Below, piece by piece: positions 1-8,534 of a DNA stretch of 32,512 nt; the first letter of the stretch is position 1, and each line of letters begins with the position of its first letter. The DNA is taken from the NCBI GenBank assembly GCA_018826295.1, contig JAHJZX010000058.1, positions 1 to 32,512 of the forward strand, read 5' to 3'. Under the pieces are notes generated by a model, which saw only the letters and a program-made list of their open reading frames with translations, searched no databases and was not told where the DNA came from. Source of the stretch: Gammaproteobacteria bacterium. Lineage in GTDB: Bacteria > Pseudomonadota > Gammaproteobacteria > Enterobacterales > Alteromonadaceae. Both the position numbers and the translations under genes were made by a program.

Positions 1-37
1 TATCTAAGCCAATAAAAGTTATGCTATTGTTAACCAC

Positions 38-116
38 GCTGACCTCCAGTATTGTATCTTCAACAAATACAGTATGGCTCTGGCTGCAAAGCTAACCCAC
101 GAAGCAGGAGGTCAGC
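38..116. repeat. Long imperfect palindrome upstream of the GNAT gene
   Basis: A 10-bp arm at 38-47 (gctgacctcc) is repeated in exact inverted orientation at 107-116. Between the arms, 49-57 and 67-75 can form a second stem that includes two G-U pairs, with a 9-nt loop. The left arm is preceded by ccac and the right arm is followed a few bases later by cgtgg, so the pairing could extend further with a bulge. I see no T-run and no recombinase core site. It may be the end of a gene lying outside the window, a folded leader, or a remnant of a small palindromic element. Confidence 0.5.
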
Positions 117-151
117 ACCTCGTGGGGAGTCATTATGTCTAGGGCTTCACA

Positions 152-583
152 GTGAAATCAACCAATTACGTCATTAATGATGTAGCACCGACAGCTAAAG
201 AATATATCGCCTTGCGGTGTGAAGTCGGCTGGGATAGTGTCGATTTAGTTGTGGCGCAAAAGAGCTTAAATAGTTCTTTATTTCACGTGTCAGTCAGAGA
301 CGACAAAAAGCTGATAGGAATGGCTCGGGTTGTTGGCGATGGATTTATGTATTTTTACATTCAAGACGTCGTAGTTACTCCTGAGTATCAAGGGCAAGGT
401 ATTGGTCGGATGCTTATGTGCAAGGTTGAGAGCTATCTATCTAAAACGTGCCAAGTGGGTTCAACGGTAGGTTTACTTGCAGCGCATGGTAAAGAAGCTT
501 TCTATCGTAGTTATGGTTATATTGAGCGAGATGGCACTAATCTTGGTAAAGGGATGTGCCGCTTTGTTCGTGAACAGCCCTAA
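152..583 (+). CDS. GNAT family N-acetyltransferase
   Basis: This 143-residue protein belongs to the GNAT superfamily, which transfers an acetyl group from acetyl-CoA to an amine. The acetyl-CoA loop is clear at about residues 76-92, where VVVTPEYQGQGIGRMLM matches the R/Q-x-x-G-x-G/A pattern. The C-terminal half keeps the usual FYRSYGY segment. The substrate cannot be told from sequence. The start is a GTG with a weak ribosome binding site; an in-frame TAG at 140-142 rules out a longer reading frame. The gene is visibly AT-richer than its neighbours, stands alone between two gene-free stretches and has a palindrome in front of it. This hints at acquisition, as GNAT genes of this size are common in gene cassettes, but I find no cassette recombination site. 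The family is sure and the role unknown. Confidence 0.88.
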   Translation: MKSTNYVINDVAPTAKEYIALRCEVGWDSVDLVVAQKSLNSSLFHVSVRDDKKLIGMARVVGDGFMYFYIQDVVVTPEYQGQGIGRMLMCKVESYLSKTCQVGSTVGLLAAHGKEAFYRSYGYIERDGTNLGKGMCRFVREQP

Positions 584-855
584 CACATATGAGCCTTCCC
601 AGATTCAATAGGTAAAACCGCTCTTCTGGCCGCGTCAGTGGCCAGGCTATTTATCCATCAACAAGAAAAACTGCTTTATCTGCCATCATGGCTTTGCGGT
701 TGATAAGTCGATGCCGCTGAGTTGGTCCTACCTTGCTGTTTCTGAGTGTGCAGACTATTTTCAATGCGTTATATATGCCGGCAATCCGTTGTCTCTGTGT
801 TCTGGTTTGCTGCGCGCAGCTTTGGTCGACGTTTAGTTAAATAAGGTAGAACACT
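584..855. other. Gene-free stretch between the GNAT gene and aqpZ
   Basis: There is no credible reading frame here. A hairpin with arms ctggcc (626-631) and ggccag (640-645) around an 8-nt loop lies 43 bases after the GNAT stop. It could end that transcript, but it lacks a T-run. A short perfect palindrome (gccat-c-atggc) sits at 682-692. The aqpZ ribosome binding site (aaggt) lies just before 856. I could not pick a convincing promoter. Confidence 0.4.
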
Positions 856-1551
856 ATGAGAGCTTATGTTGCGGAGTTTATCGGCACCTTTTGGTTGGTG
901 CTGGGCGGGTGTGGCAGTGCGGTATTGGCGGCGGCGTTTCCGGAGTTGGGCATTGGTTTTGCCGGCGTGGCGTTGGCGTTTGGTTTAACGGTATTAACCA
1001 TGGCTTATGCCATCGGCCATATTTCTGGTTGTCATTTAAACCCGGCGGTTTCAATTGGCTTGTGGGCCGGTGGCCGTTTTGCGGCGAATCAGTTGTTACC
1101 CTATATAGTGTCGCAGGTGTTGGGCGCGATAACCGCTGGCGCTGTATTGTACTGTATCGCTACCGGCAAAGCCGGTTTTGATGTGTCAGCAGGTTTTGCC
1201 TCTAACGGCTATGGCGCACATTCACCCGGTGGCTACAGCATGCAGGCGGCGCTGCTAACAGAAGTGGTGCTGACCATGCTGTTTTTAGTGGTTATTATGG
1301 GCGCGACCGATAAACGTGCGCCGCAGGGCTTTGCGCCGATAGCCATAGGCTTGTGTTTAACGCTAATTCATCTGATCAGCATACCGGTAACCAATACCTC
1401 AGTTAACCCGGCGCGCAGTACCGGTGTGGCGGTGTTTGTTGGCGACTGGGCGGTAATGCAGCTTTGGCTATTCTGGTTAGCGCCTATTGCCGGTGCTGTA
1501 ATCGGTGCAGTGATTTATCGTTATATCAGTGGTGGCACTAAGACGGCATAA
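856..1551 (+). CDS. aqpZ: Aquaporin Z, water channel
   Basis: This is an inner-membrane water channel of the MIP family, 231 residues, the same length as E. coli AqpZ. Six hydrophobic helices and both pore half-helices are visible. The first NPA motif is HLNPAVS with N62-P63-A64, and the second is VNPARS with N184-P185-A186-R187. The selectivity filter reads F42, H172, T181 and R187, the narrow water-selective set rather than the wider glycerol-facilitator set. The ATG follows an AAGGT ribosome binding site. The gene stands alone and ends at a strong intrinsic terminator shared with the convergent peptidase gene. It is expected to speed water movement during osmotic shifts. Confidence 0.96.
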   Translation: MRAYVAEFIGTFWLVLGGCGSAVLAAAFPELGIGFAGVALAFGLTVLTMAYAIGHISGCHLNPAVSIGLWAGGRFAANQLLPYIVSQVLGAITAGAVLYCIATGKAGFDVSAGFASNGYGAHSPGGYSMQAALLTEVVLTMLFLVVIMGATDKRAPQGFAPIAIGLCLTLIHLISIPVTNTSVNPARSTGVAVFVGDWAVMQLWLFWLAPIAGAVIGAVIYRYISGGTKTA

Positions 1552-1574
1552 TGGTGTTTATTAGCCATATTTAA

Positions 1575-1596
1575 AAAGCCCGCAAAAGCGGGCTTT
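1575..1596 (+). terminator. Intrinsic terminator after aqpZ, probably bidirectional
   Basis: A perfect 9-bp GC-rich stem (arms 1575-1583 and 1588-1596) closes an AAAA loop. On the plus strand it runs into a T-rich tail. On the minus strand the A-tract before it supplies the T-run, so it can also end the convergent peptidase transcript that stops at 1615. Confidence 0.9.
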
Positions 1597-1614
1597 GTCT
1601 TTAACAGTTAGCTG

Positions 1615-3453
1615 TTACCAACCGCACTGCATACCTTTGTTTTGCTCGTCTAAATAGGCTTGTAGCGGGGCGAAGTAATCCAGTATAGCGGTAGCGTCCA
1701 TCTCCGGCTTGCCGGTGACCACTTCTAACGCTTGCTGCCATGGCTGGCTTGAGCCCATTTCCAGCATCTGGTTTAACTTAGCGCCGGCTGCTTGGCTGTT
1801 GTATATCGAGCAACGGTGCACGGCGCCTTCGTTACCGGCAATATCACACAGTGCCTTGTGGAACTGGAACTGCAGAATATGCGCTAAGAAATAACGGGTG
1901 TAAGGCACATTGCCTGGTACATGGTATTTGGCACCTGGGTCAAAGTCAGCTTCAGAGCGCGCTATAGGCGCGGCAACACCCTGATATTTCTCCCGTAGCT
2001 GCCACCAGGCTTCATTGTACTGCTCTGGCGTGATCTGGCCGTTAAATACCTGCCAGCGCCATTGATCTACCAGCAGGCCGAACGGCACAAAAGCAATTTT
2101 ATCCATCGCCATTTTTAACAGCAGGCCAATGTCTTTGCTCTCGTCCGGTACTTTATCCAGTAAGCCAATTTGTTTTAGGTAATCTGGCGTAACCGACAAA
2201 GCGATAGTGTCGCCGATAGCTTCATGGAAGCCGTCATTCGCACTTTCCTGATAATACACCGGCTGATCTTTGTAGGCGCGCTGGTAATAGTTATGCCCCA
2301 GTTCGTGGTGAATTACCGAGAACTCTTCACCGGTGCGCTGAATGCACATTTTAATGCGTAAATCGTCTTTGGCGTCTAAATCCCAGGCCGAGGCGTGGCA
2401 TTCTACATCGCGATCCGCTGGTTTGGTAAACAGTGAGCGCTGATAAAAGGTCTCTGGCAGCGGGGCAAAACCCAGCGAGCTGAAAAAGGCTTCAGCGCCA
2501 CGCACCATTTTAATTTCGTCATAGTTATGTTTGGCCAACAGCTCAGTGACATCGTAACCGGGATCGGCGTCTTTTGGCGCCACCAGATCATAAATATTGC
2601 CCCAGCTTTGTGCCCACATATTGCCCAGCAAGTGTGCCGGGATCGGTTTATCCAGTGGTACTTTGTCGGCACCATACTGCTCAGACAATTTACTGCGTAC
2701 ATGACAGTGCAGCGATTCATACAGCGGCTTTACCTGGCCCCAGACGCGGTCAAGCTCTTTGGCAAAGTCATCTGCCGGCATATCGTACTTAGATCGCCAC
2801 ATTGCACCGGTGTCGGCATAGCCGAGTTCTTTGGCACCTTCGTTGGTCAGTTCAATTAAACGGCTGTACAACGGGCGCATGGGTTTGCTGATCTCGCGCC
2901 AGCCCTGCCACATTTCCAGTTGCTCGTTATAATCCCGGCTGCTGGCCATAGTGGCTGACATTTCACCCAGCGATAAGCAGTTGCCGTCGGCTTTACAATA
3001 TTTACCTTTGCCGTAGATGCCGCCCAGTTCGGCGACAATTTTTGCCATTTCAGCGGTTTTTGCCGCATCTTGTGGGGCTGGTAAAGTAAGTGCCAGTTTT
3101 AGTTTGTCCAGTTTACGCCGGCTGTCAGCAGACAAGGTTACCTGATCAAATTTGGCGGCGGCGGTGGCAAGCTGTACCATTTCTACCGTCAGCTTTTCAT
3201 TTACGTCAGCCGCCAGTGAGGCGGTGTCTTCAGTAATAAAGTTTGAGTAGATCCACTCTGCACGGCTGGATTCTTTATACAGCTGTACCAGCTTAGTTTC
3301 AGTTTCAGCCAGAAACGCCAATGCATCGGCTTCGCTAAGCTGCTTTTGCTCAGTCTGGGTTGTCGTTGTTTGCGACTGTTGCGGGCCACAGCCGCCCAGC
3401 AGCAGGGCCGAGCTTACCAGCAAGGCGGTTACAGAGAAGTTGAATGTTGTCAT
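1615..3453 (-). CDS. M2 family metallopeptidase (ACE-like peptidyl-dipeptidase), lipoprotein
   Basis: This 612-residue zinc peptidase belongs to family M2, the family of angiotensin-converting enzyme. Members remove dipeptides from the C-terminus of peptides. The N-terminus is a lipoprotein signal: a hydrophobic stretch ends in the lipobox LLGGC with the lipidated cysteine at residue 22. The residue after it is Gly, not Asp, so outer-membrane attachment is likely. The zinc site is complete, with HHELGH giving H383 and H387 as ligands and E384 as catalytic base, and GFHEAIGD giving E411 as third ligand. The start codon follows an AAGG ribosome binding site. It is transcribed alone, with the ABC transporter gene ending 81 bases upstream. 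Periplasmic peptide trimming for nutrition is the likely role; the substrate is not known. Confidence 0.93.
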   Translation of the reverse strand: MTTFNFSVTALLVSSALLLGGCGPQQSQTTTTQTEQKQLSEADALAFLAETETKLVQLYKESSRAEWIYSNFITEDTASLAADVNEKLTVEMVQLATAAAKFDQVTLSADSRRKLDKLKLALTLPAPQDAAKTAEMAKIVAELGGIYGKGKYCKADGNCLSLGEMSATMASSRDYNEQLEMWQGWREISKPMRPLYSRLIELTNEGAKELGYADTGAMWRSKYDMPADDFAKELDRVWGQVKPLYESLHCHVRSKLSEQYGADKVPLDKPIPAHLLGNMWAQSWGNIYDLVAPKDADPGYDVTELLAKHNYDEIKMVRGAEAFFSSLGFAPLPETFYQRSLFTKPADRDVECHASAWDLDAKDDLRIKMCIQRTGEEFSVIHHELGHNYYQRAYKDQPVYYQESANDGFHEAIGDTIALSVTPDYLKQIGLLDKVPDESKDIGLLLKMAMDKIAFVPFGLLVDQWRWQVFNGQITPEQYNEAWWQLREKYQGVAAPIARSEADFDPGAKYHVPGNVPYTRYFLAHILQFQFHKALCDIAGNEGAVHRCSIYNSQAAGAKLNQMLEMGSSQPWQQALEVVTGKPEMDATAILDYFAPLQAYLDEQNKGMQCGW

Positions 3454-3534
3454 AGGGCTACCTTAAGCATATTGTTATCATTTTAAGCGGCATCAGTATA
3501 CGCAGGGCCGGGCGCGAATTGCCAGTACAGTGTT

Positions 3535-5337
3535 TTAGTTGTGTTGTTTTTGTTGCAATTGCCACATGCGGGCATATTCGCCACCGGCCGCTAACAGTTG
3601 ATCATGGCTGCCTTGCTCGGCCAGTTGGCCGTGTTTTAGCACAATGATATTGTCTGCATCGGTAATGGTCGACAACCGGTGGGCAATAACAACACTGGTA
3701 TGATTGCGGGTCACTTCACGCATAGCCTGTAAAATGGCCTGCTCTGAGGCGGAGTCCAGTGCTGAGGTGGCTTCATCGAACAGCAGAATGGGCGAGCGTT
3801 TTAAAATGGCGCGGGCTATGGCAATACGCTGTTTTTCACCGCCTGACACTTTTAAACCTCGCTCACCGACCTGGGTGGCATCGCCCTGTGGCAGGCTGTC
3901 GATAAAGCGGCGCAAATGGGCCAGCTCTATCGCCTGATCAATTTCGGCTTCGCTGGCGTCAGGGCGACCATAACGGATATTGTCGCGGATACTGTTATTA
4001 AACAATACGGTGTCTTGCGGCACTATGGCTATGGCGCGGCGCAGGCTGTCCAGACTAACAGTGCTGATATCCTGGCCATCAATACAGATACTGCCGCTGC
4101 TGATGGCGTAAAAGCGGTATAACAGCCTGGCAATAGTGCTTTTACCGGCACCGCTGGCACCCACTATGGCCACCTTGCTGCCGGGGGGCACGTTAAAGCT
4201 AAGCTGCTGTAATATTGGCCGTTCGCTCTGGTAGCTAAAATCGACCTGGTGAAACTGAATTGCACCGGCGCTAAATTGCAACGGCTTGGCATCGCGGCTA
4301 TCCACTATCTCTGGCGCACGTTTAAGCAAACCGAGCATGTTTTCCAGATCGGTAAGGGCGCGGCGGATTTCACGATAGACGAAGCCCAAAAAGTTCAGCG
4401 GTAAAAACAGCTGGATCATGTAGGCATTTACCATCACTAAATCACCCAATGTCAGCTGCTGGTTGACCACTTCGGTAGCGGCCAGCCACATTAAAGCGGT
4501 AATAGCGGCGGCGATAATGAGAGCCTGGCCCGAGTTGAGCGCCAGTAAGCTTAAGCGGTTTTTTAACCGGGCTTGCTCCCACTTTGCTAAAAAGCTGTCG
4601 TAGGTTTGCGCTTCATATTGCTCGTTATTAAAGTATTTTACCGTTTCGTAGTTCAGCAGGCTGTCGATGGCGCGGCTGTTGGTCGTGTTATCAGCCTGGT
4701 TGGCTTCGCGGGTATATTTGTTGCGCCACTCGGTAATGACTATGGTAAAGAAGATATAAACGCCAACAGCCAATACGGTAACCAGCGAATACAGTGGCGA
4801 AAACAGCGTGGCAAAAATTACCGCGACGGCCAGAATTTCAAACAGGGTAGGCGCTATGTTAAACATTAAAAAGCGCATTAAAAAGCTTAAACCATTGGTA
4901 CCGCGCTCGATATCGCGGCTGATGCCGCCGGTTTGCCGGTCGAGGTGAAAGGCCAGCTCTAAACTATGCAGGTGCTGAAATACCTTCAGCCCCAGTTTGC
5001 GCATCGCATGCTCGGTTACCCGGCCAAATAGCGCATCGCGCACCTCACCAAAAAACACCCCGGCAAAGCGCAGGCCGCCATACAGCAATAACAATGCTAC
5101 CGGCAGCAGCAATACGCTGTGCTGGCCGCTATCCAGCGAATCCACTATGTACTTCAATGCCAACGGCATTAACAGTACGGCGGCCTTAGCGGCAATTAAC
5201 GCCAGTAGTGCCAGTAACACGCGGTATTTAAACTGCCACAAATAGGGCCATAGCATGGCCAGAGTTTGTTTCAGGTTAGTGGCTTGCGGCCGTTTCAGCG
5301 GTTGTGGTTGTTTTGCTGCAGAGCGCATGCCGCGCAT
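3535..5337 (-). CDS. ABC exporter, fused membrane and ATPase domains (Atm1/ABCB7-like)
   Basis: This is a 600-residue half-transporter that should work as a homodimer in the inner membrane. Six transmembrane helices fill about residues 35-320. The ATPase domain follows, with Walker A (GASGAGKS, near 390), the signature motif VSGGEKQR (near 500), Walker B (ILLFDEATSALD, near 519) and the H-loop in IAHRLSTI. The segment NYETVKYFNNE in the cytoplasmic loop is typical of the Atm1/ABCB6/ABCB7 branch, whose members export glutathione-linked compounds, sulfur species or heavy-metal conjugates. The ATG at 5337 has an AAGGAAG ribosome binding site, which decides the start over the ATG three codons later. 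It follows ppnP by 21 bases and probably shares its transcript. The exact cargo is an inference from family. Confidence 0.92.
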   Translation of the reverse strand: MRGMRSAAKQPQPLKRPQATNLKQTLAMLWPYLWQFKYRVLLALLALIAAKAAVLLMPLALKYIVDSLDSGQHSVLLLPVALLLLYGGLRFAGVFFGEVRDALFGRVTEHAMRKLGLKVFQHLHSLELAFHLDRQTGGISRDIERGTNGLSFLMRFLMFNIAPTLFEILAVAVIFATLFSPLYSLVTVLAVGVYIFFTIVITEWRNKYTREANQADNTTNSRAIDSLLNYETVKYFNNEQYEAQTYDSFLAKWEQARLKNRLSLLALNSGQALIIAAAITALMWLAATEVVNQQLTLGDLVMVNAYMIQLFLPLNFLGFVYREIRRALTDLENMLGLLKRAPEIVDSRDAKPLQFSAGAIQFHQVDFSYQSERPILQQLSFNVPPGSKVAIVGASGAGKSTIARLLYRFYAISSGSICIDGQDISTVSLDSLRRAIAIVPQDTVLFNNSIRDNIRYGRPDASEAEIDQAIELAHLRRFIDSLPQGDATQVGERGLKVSGGEKQRIAIARAILKRSPILLFDEATSALDSASEQAILQAMREVTRNHTSVVIAHRLSTITDADNIIVLKHGQLAEQGSHDQLLAAGGEYARMWQLQQKQHN

Positions 5338-5358
5338 TATGGCTTCCTTGTTAACCTA

Positions 5359-5640
5359 TCAGGCATAGGTGCAAAGATAGGCGGTATCTACCGCTACCTG
5401 CAACTGAAACTTGCTGTTGGCTGGTACTTCAAATTGCTGGCCGCGGCTGTAAGTTTGCCAACCGTTGGCGCCCGGCAACAATACCGTTAAGGCGCCGCTG
5501 ACTACCGTCATTACCTCATGTTGACTGGTGCCAAATTCATATTCACCCGGTGCCATAACTCCTACTGTGGCCGGCAATTGCTCACCGGCAAAGGCGATTG
5601 ACGCCACTTTACCGTCAAAATACTGATTTACTTTAAACAT
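5359..5640 (-). CDS. ppnP: Pyrimidine/purine nucleoside phosphorylase (cupin, YaiE/DUF1255 family)
   Basis: This small single-domain cupin of 93 residues aligns by eye over its whole length with E. coli PpnP (YaiE). Landmarks are YFDGKVASI at the N-terminus, [22 protein letters not shown] and the C-terminal [11 protein letters not shown]. The family splits many nucleosides with phosphate into the free base and ribose-1-phosphate. The reading frame stays open for 21 codons upstream, but the ATG at 5640 is preceded by a strong GGAGAAG and matches the family N-terminus, so I take the shorter form. It is the first gene of a probable pair with the ABC exporter; I see no functional link between them. 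Confidence 0.92.
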   Translation of the reverse strand: MFKVNQYFDGKVASIAFAGEQLPATVGVMAPGEYEFGTSQHEVMTVVSGALTVLLPGANGWQTYSRGQQFEVPANSKFQLQVAVDTAYLCTYA

Positions 5641-5887
5641 CTTCTTCTCCGTTAACTTAGCCCTGCCACAGTAAACCTGATCCTGGCCGCAGATGGAAGC
5701 CATCTGAGCAAATATGGATGGCTTTACGTCCGTTTATTAGGGTTAAAGCCGGTACAATTGTTAATGTAAAAAAATCTGACGTGGTTGTGTAATAAAATAA
5801 GTGTCACAAATTAACCAAAGTTAATGAATGTGCCATAAAAGCGTTTTATATTCGGTTGTCCTTACTAAAACAATCAGGGAGCACACA
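5641..5887. other. Divergent intergenic region between ppnP and the nuclease gene
   Basis: This AT-rich stretch must hold promoters for two divergent genes. A block of A and T runs around 5760-5800 (taataaaat and similar) is compatible with a promoter for the nuclease gene, but no pair of boxes stands out enough to call. There is no RNA-like hairpin and no T-run. Confidence 0.35.
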
Positions 5888-8461
5888 ATGAAGATCAGGA
5901 CATTATCAGCAACTATTGCCATGTTACTGGCACCGGCAGTCAATGCCGAACTGTTTATCTCAGAATACGTTGAAGGGTCTGGCAATAATAAAGCGCTGGA
6001 GCTGTATAACCCGACTAACAATGCAATTGCACTGGATGCATACAGTGTACAGGTGTATTTCAACGGCAGTACTACAGCAGGTACAACGATTAACCTCAGC
6101 GGCAGCATTGCTGCGGGCGGGACCTTTGTTATCGCCGATAACGATTCAGTGGCGGCGTTACTGGCGCTGACAGATCTGCAGGTTAGCCAAAGCCTGTGGA
6201 ACGGTGATGATGCCATTACCTTAAGTAAAAATGGCGTGGTGCTGGATTCAATTGGCCAGTTAGGCGTTGATCCAGGCTCAGCCTGGGGCTCAGGCAGTAT
6301 TACCACGGCAAATGATACGCTGCGCCGTGCCGCTGTCAGTTATGATGCCGAGCCAGGCGACAGCTTTGATCCGGCCGCGCAGTGGCTGGGTTTTGCCCAG
6401 GATGATTTTAGCGACATAGGGTTATTTAACGGCGATGGCGGCCCGGTCGATCCAGATCCGGACCCAATTTTAGCCTGTGGCGAGCCGGCTACGCCGATTT
6501 TTGCCATTCAGGGCACCGGTTTCGCCAGCCCGTTGCTGGGTGAAGTGGTGCAGGTAGAGGCGGTAGTCACCCAAACGCTGCCGGGTTTACGCGGTTACAA
6601 TATTCAGGCGTTAGCTACAGAGCAAGACAATGATCCGGCCAGCTCAGAAGGGGTCTTTGTCTATGTCAATTCAGCGGATATCCCGGTAACTGTTGGTCAG
6701 CGCGTGCGTTTACTGGCAACAGTGGCAGAATTTAACGGCCACACCCAGCTGACTAATGTCAGTGCTAGCCTCGATTGTGGCAGCAGCTCGTTACCGGCTG
6801 CCACTCCTCTTGCATTACCGGTTAGCAGCCTGGCAGAGTTTGAAGCCGTAGAAGGTATGCTGGTTAGCTTTAACCAGACGTTAACGGTGAATGACACCTT
6901 CACACTTGGCCGTTTTGGTGAATTAACCCTGGCCAATGGCCGTCGCTATACGCCTACTCAGGTAGTAAGCCCGGGGCCGGACGCCATTGCGCTGGCGGCA
7001 CAGCATGAACTAAATAAAATTGTGCTGGATGATGCCAGTACCGCGCAGAACCCGGCTGTGGTGCCTTATCCAACCGGTGGCTTATCGGCGGCAAATGTGG
7101 TGCGCAGTGGCGATACGGTAGTTAACTTAACCGGAACCATGCACTACGGCTTTAATGAATACCGCCTTATGCCGACACAAGGTGTTAATTTTGTTCACAC
7201 TAACCCGCGCAGTGCAACACCAGAGCTGGCTGCTGATGGCAATATTAAAGTGGCCAGCTTTAATGTGCTGAATTACTTTAACGGCGATGGGCTGGGCGGT
7301 GGCTTCCCAACTGCACGTGGTGCGCACAGTGCAGTTGAGTTTGAGCGGCAGCGGGCAAAAATTGTGTCGGCAATGCTGGCGCTGGATGCCGCTGTTATCG
7401 GCCTGATGGAAATTGAAAACGATGGCTATGCTGACAGCTCTGCTATTGCAGATTTGATCAGTGGCTTGCGCACTGCATCTGGTAATGACAGCTGGCAGTT
7501 TGTTAACGCCGGCGGCCCGGTAGGTGGCGATGAAATTGCGGTAGGGTTGATCTACCGCGCCGATTTGGTGACACCGGCAGCGCCTTTACTGATACTGGAT
7601 TCCAGTAATTCTGCATTGGATGGTCAGGGTGTAGCGCTGTTTGATGATAGCCGCAACCGGCCAATGCTGGCGCAGCGTTTCCGCTTGCTGGAAAACGATG
7701 CTGAGTTTGCCGTGATGGTAAACCACTTAAAATCGAAAGGCTCAGCGTGTGGCACAGGCGATGCGGATACCGGCGATGGCCAGGGCAACTGTAATATCAG
7801 CCGCACCCGGGCCGCACAGGCAATAGGCATTTTTGCCGCTGAACACTTTGCCGATACCCCGGCGGTGGTAATGGGTGATTTAAATGCCTATGCCAAGGAA
7901 GACCCTATTGCCGCTTTAGCGCAGGCTGGCTATATCAATGTGTTTGAAGCCTTGGGTAAGGTGCCGGGTCATGGTTATGTGTTTTCCGGCTTGTCGGGTG
8001 CGCTGGATCACGCTCTGTTAAACGACATGGCATTGCAGTATCTGCAGGATGCCACCAAGTGGAATATCAATGCCGATGAACCGATAGCGCTGGATTACAA
8101 TGTCGAGTTTAAATCGCCACAACAGCAGCTGGACTACTATGCGCCTGATGCGTACCGCTCATCAGATCACGATCCGGTGGTGGTATCATTCAGTTTGCCG
8201 GCCGTTACGCCACCATTGGACGTCACTTTAGAGCTACTGCGCACTATACGCTCACGCTCAGGCCAAAGCCTGGTGCAACTGCGCTGGACGGGTGATGCTA
8301 CAGATTTAACTCTGTATCGTGACAACGTAGCGGTACGTGAGTTAAACCGCTCTGGCCGGGTAAATGACAGCTTCCGCTCGGAAGCTACAACTGTCACTTA
8401 TAAAATATGTCAGCAGGCGACAGCGAGCTGCTCGGCAGATTTAGTGGTCAATTTTAACTAA
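5888..8461 (+). CDS. Secreted ExeM/NucH family endonuclease with lamin-tail and OB-fold domains
   Basis: This is an 857-residue exported nuclease. A signal peptide covers residues 1-20, with likely cleavage in VNA-ELF. A lamin-tail domain follows (about 21-150, starting LFISEYVEGSGNNKALELYN), then a short Pro-Asp linker, an OB-fold-like region (about 197-300), and an endonuclease/exonuclease/phosphatase domain (about 452-770). Catalytic landmarks of that domain are SFNVLNYF, MEIEND (near 507), NHLKSKG, MGDLNAY (near 662-668) and the terminal SDHDPVV (near 759). The family cuts extracellular DNA for nutrients or biofilm turnover. The last 80 residues look like a small beta domain, and there is no Gly-Gly anchor or other C-terminal sorting tail, so release into the medium is likely. 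The ATG at 5888 follows AGGGAG; a longer frame from 5828 would hide the signal peptide. Confidence 0.92.
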   Translation: MKIRTLSATIAMLLAPAVNAELFISEYVEGSGNNKALELYNPTNNAIALDAYSVQVYFNGSTTAGTTINLSGSIAAGGTFVIADNDSVAALLALTDLQVSQSLWNGDDAITLSKNGVVLDSIGQLGVDPGSAWGSGSITTANDTLRRAAVSYDAEPGDSFDPAAQWLGFAQDDFSDIGLFNGDGGPVDPDPDPILACGEPATPIFAIQGTGFASPLLGEVVQVEAVVTQTLPGLRGYNIQALATEQDNDPASSEGVFVYVNSADIPVTVGQRVRLLATVAEFNGHTQLTNVSASLDCGSSSLPAATPLALPVSSLAEFEAVEGMLVSFNQTLTVNDTFTLGRFGELTLANGRRYTPTQVVSPGPDAIALAAQHELNKIVLDDASTAQNPAVVPYPTGGLSAANVVRSGDTVVNLTGTMHYGFNEYRLMPTQGVNFVHTNPRSATPELAADGNIKVASFNVLNYFNGDGLGGGFPTARGAHSAVEFERQRAKIVSAMLALDAAVIGLMEIENDGYADSSAIADLISGLRTASGNDSWQFVNAGGPVGGDEIAVGLIYRADLVTPAAPLLILDSSNSALDGQGVALFDDSRNRPMLAQRFRLLENDAEFAVMVNHLKSKGSACGTGDADTGDGQGNCNISRTRAAQAIGIFAAEHFADTPAVVMGDLNAYAKEDPIAALAQAGYINVFEALGKVPGHGYVFSGLSGALDHALLNDMALQYLQDATKWNINADEPIALDYNVEFKSPQQQLDYYAPDAYRSSDHDPVVVSFSLPAVTPPLDVTLELLRTIRSRSGQSLVQLRWTGDATDLTLYRDNVAVRELNRSGRVNDSFRSEATTVTYKICQQATASCSADLVVNFN

Positions 8462-8490
8462 GCGGCAGTGATTACCGTTCAAGCAATAAA

Positions 8491-8512
8491 AACGCCGGCA
8501 ACAGCCGGCGTT
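8491..8512. terminator. Intrinsic terminator shared by the nuclease gene and fadE
   Basis: A perfect 9-bp stem (aacgccggc at 8491-8499, gccggcgtt at 8504-8512) closes an AACA loop. T-rich sequence follows on the plus strand and an A-tract precedes it, so it can end both converging transcripts. Confidence 0.9.
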
Positions 8513-8534
8513 TATTTTATTTAAAGATAGTACC

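Noticed and set aside
1..855. Integron attC sites around the GNAT gene
   Set aside because: Small GNAT genes are common in cassettes and the gene ends in ccctaac, but no matching GTTRRRY core is found on the other side and the palindrome lacks the paired core boxes.
891..1181. 96-codon frame inside aqpZ
   Set aside because: It is a frame-shifted shadow of aqpZ, which has full family motifs in the main frame.
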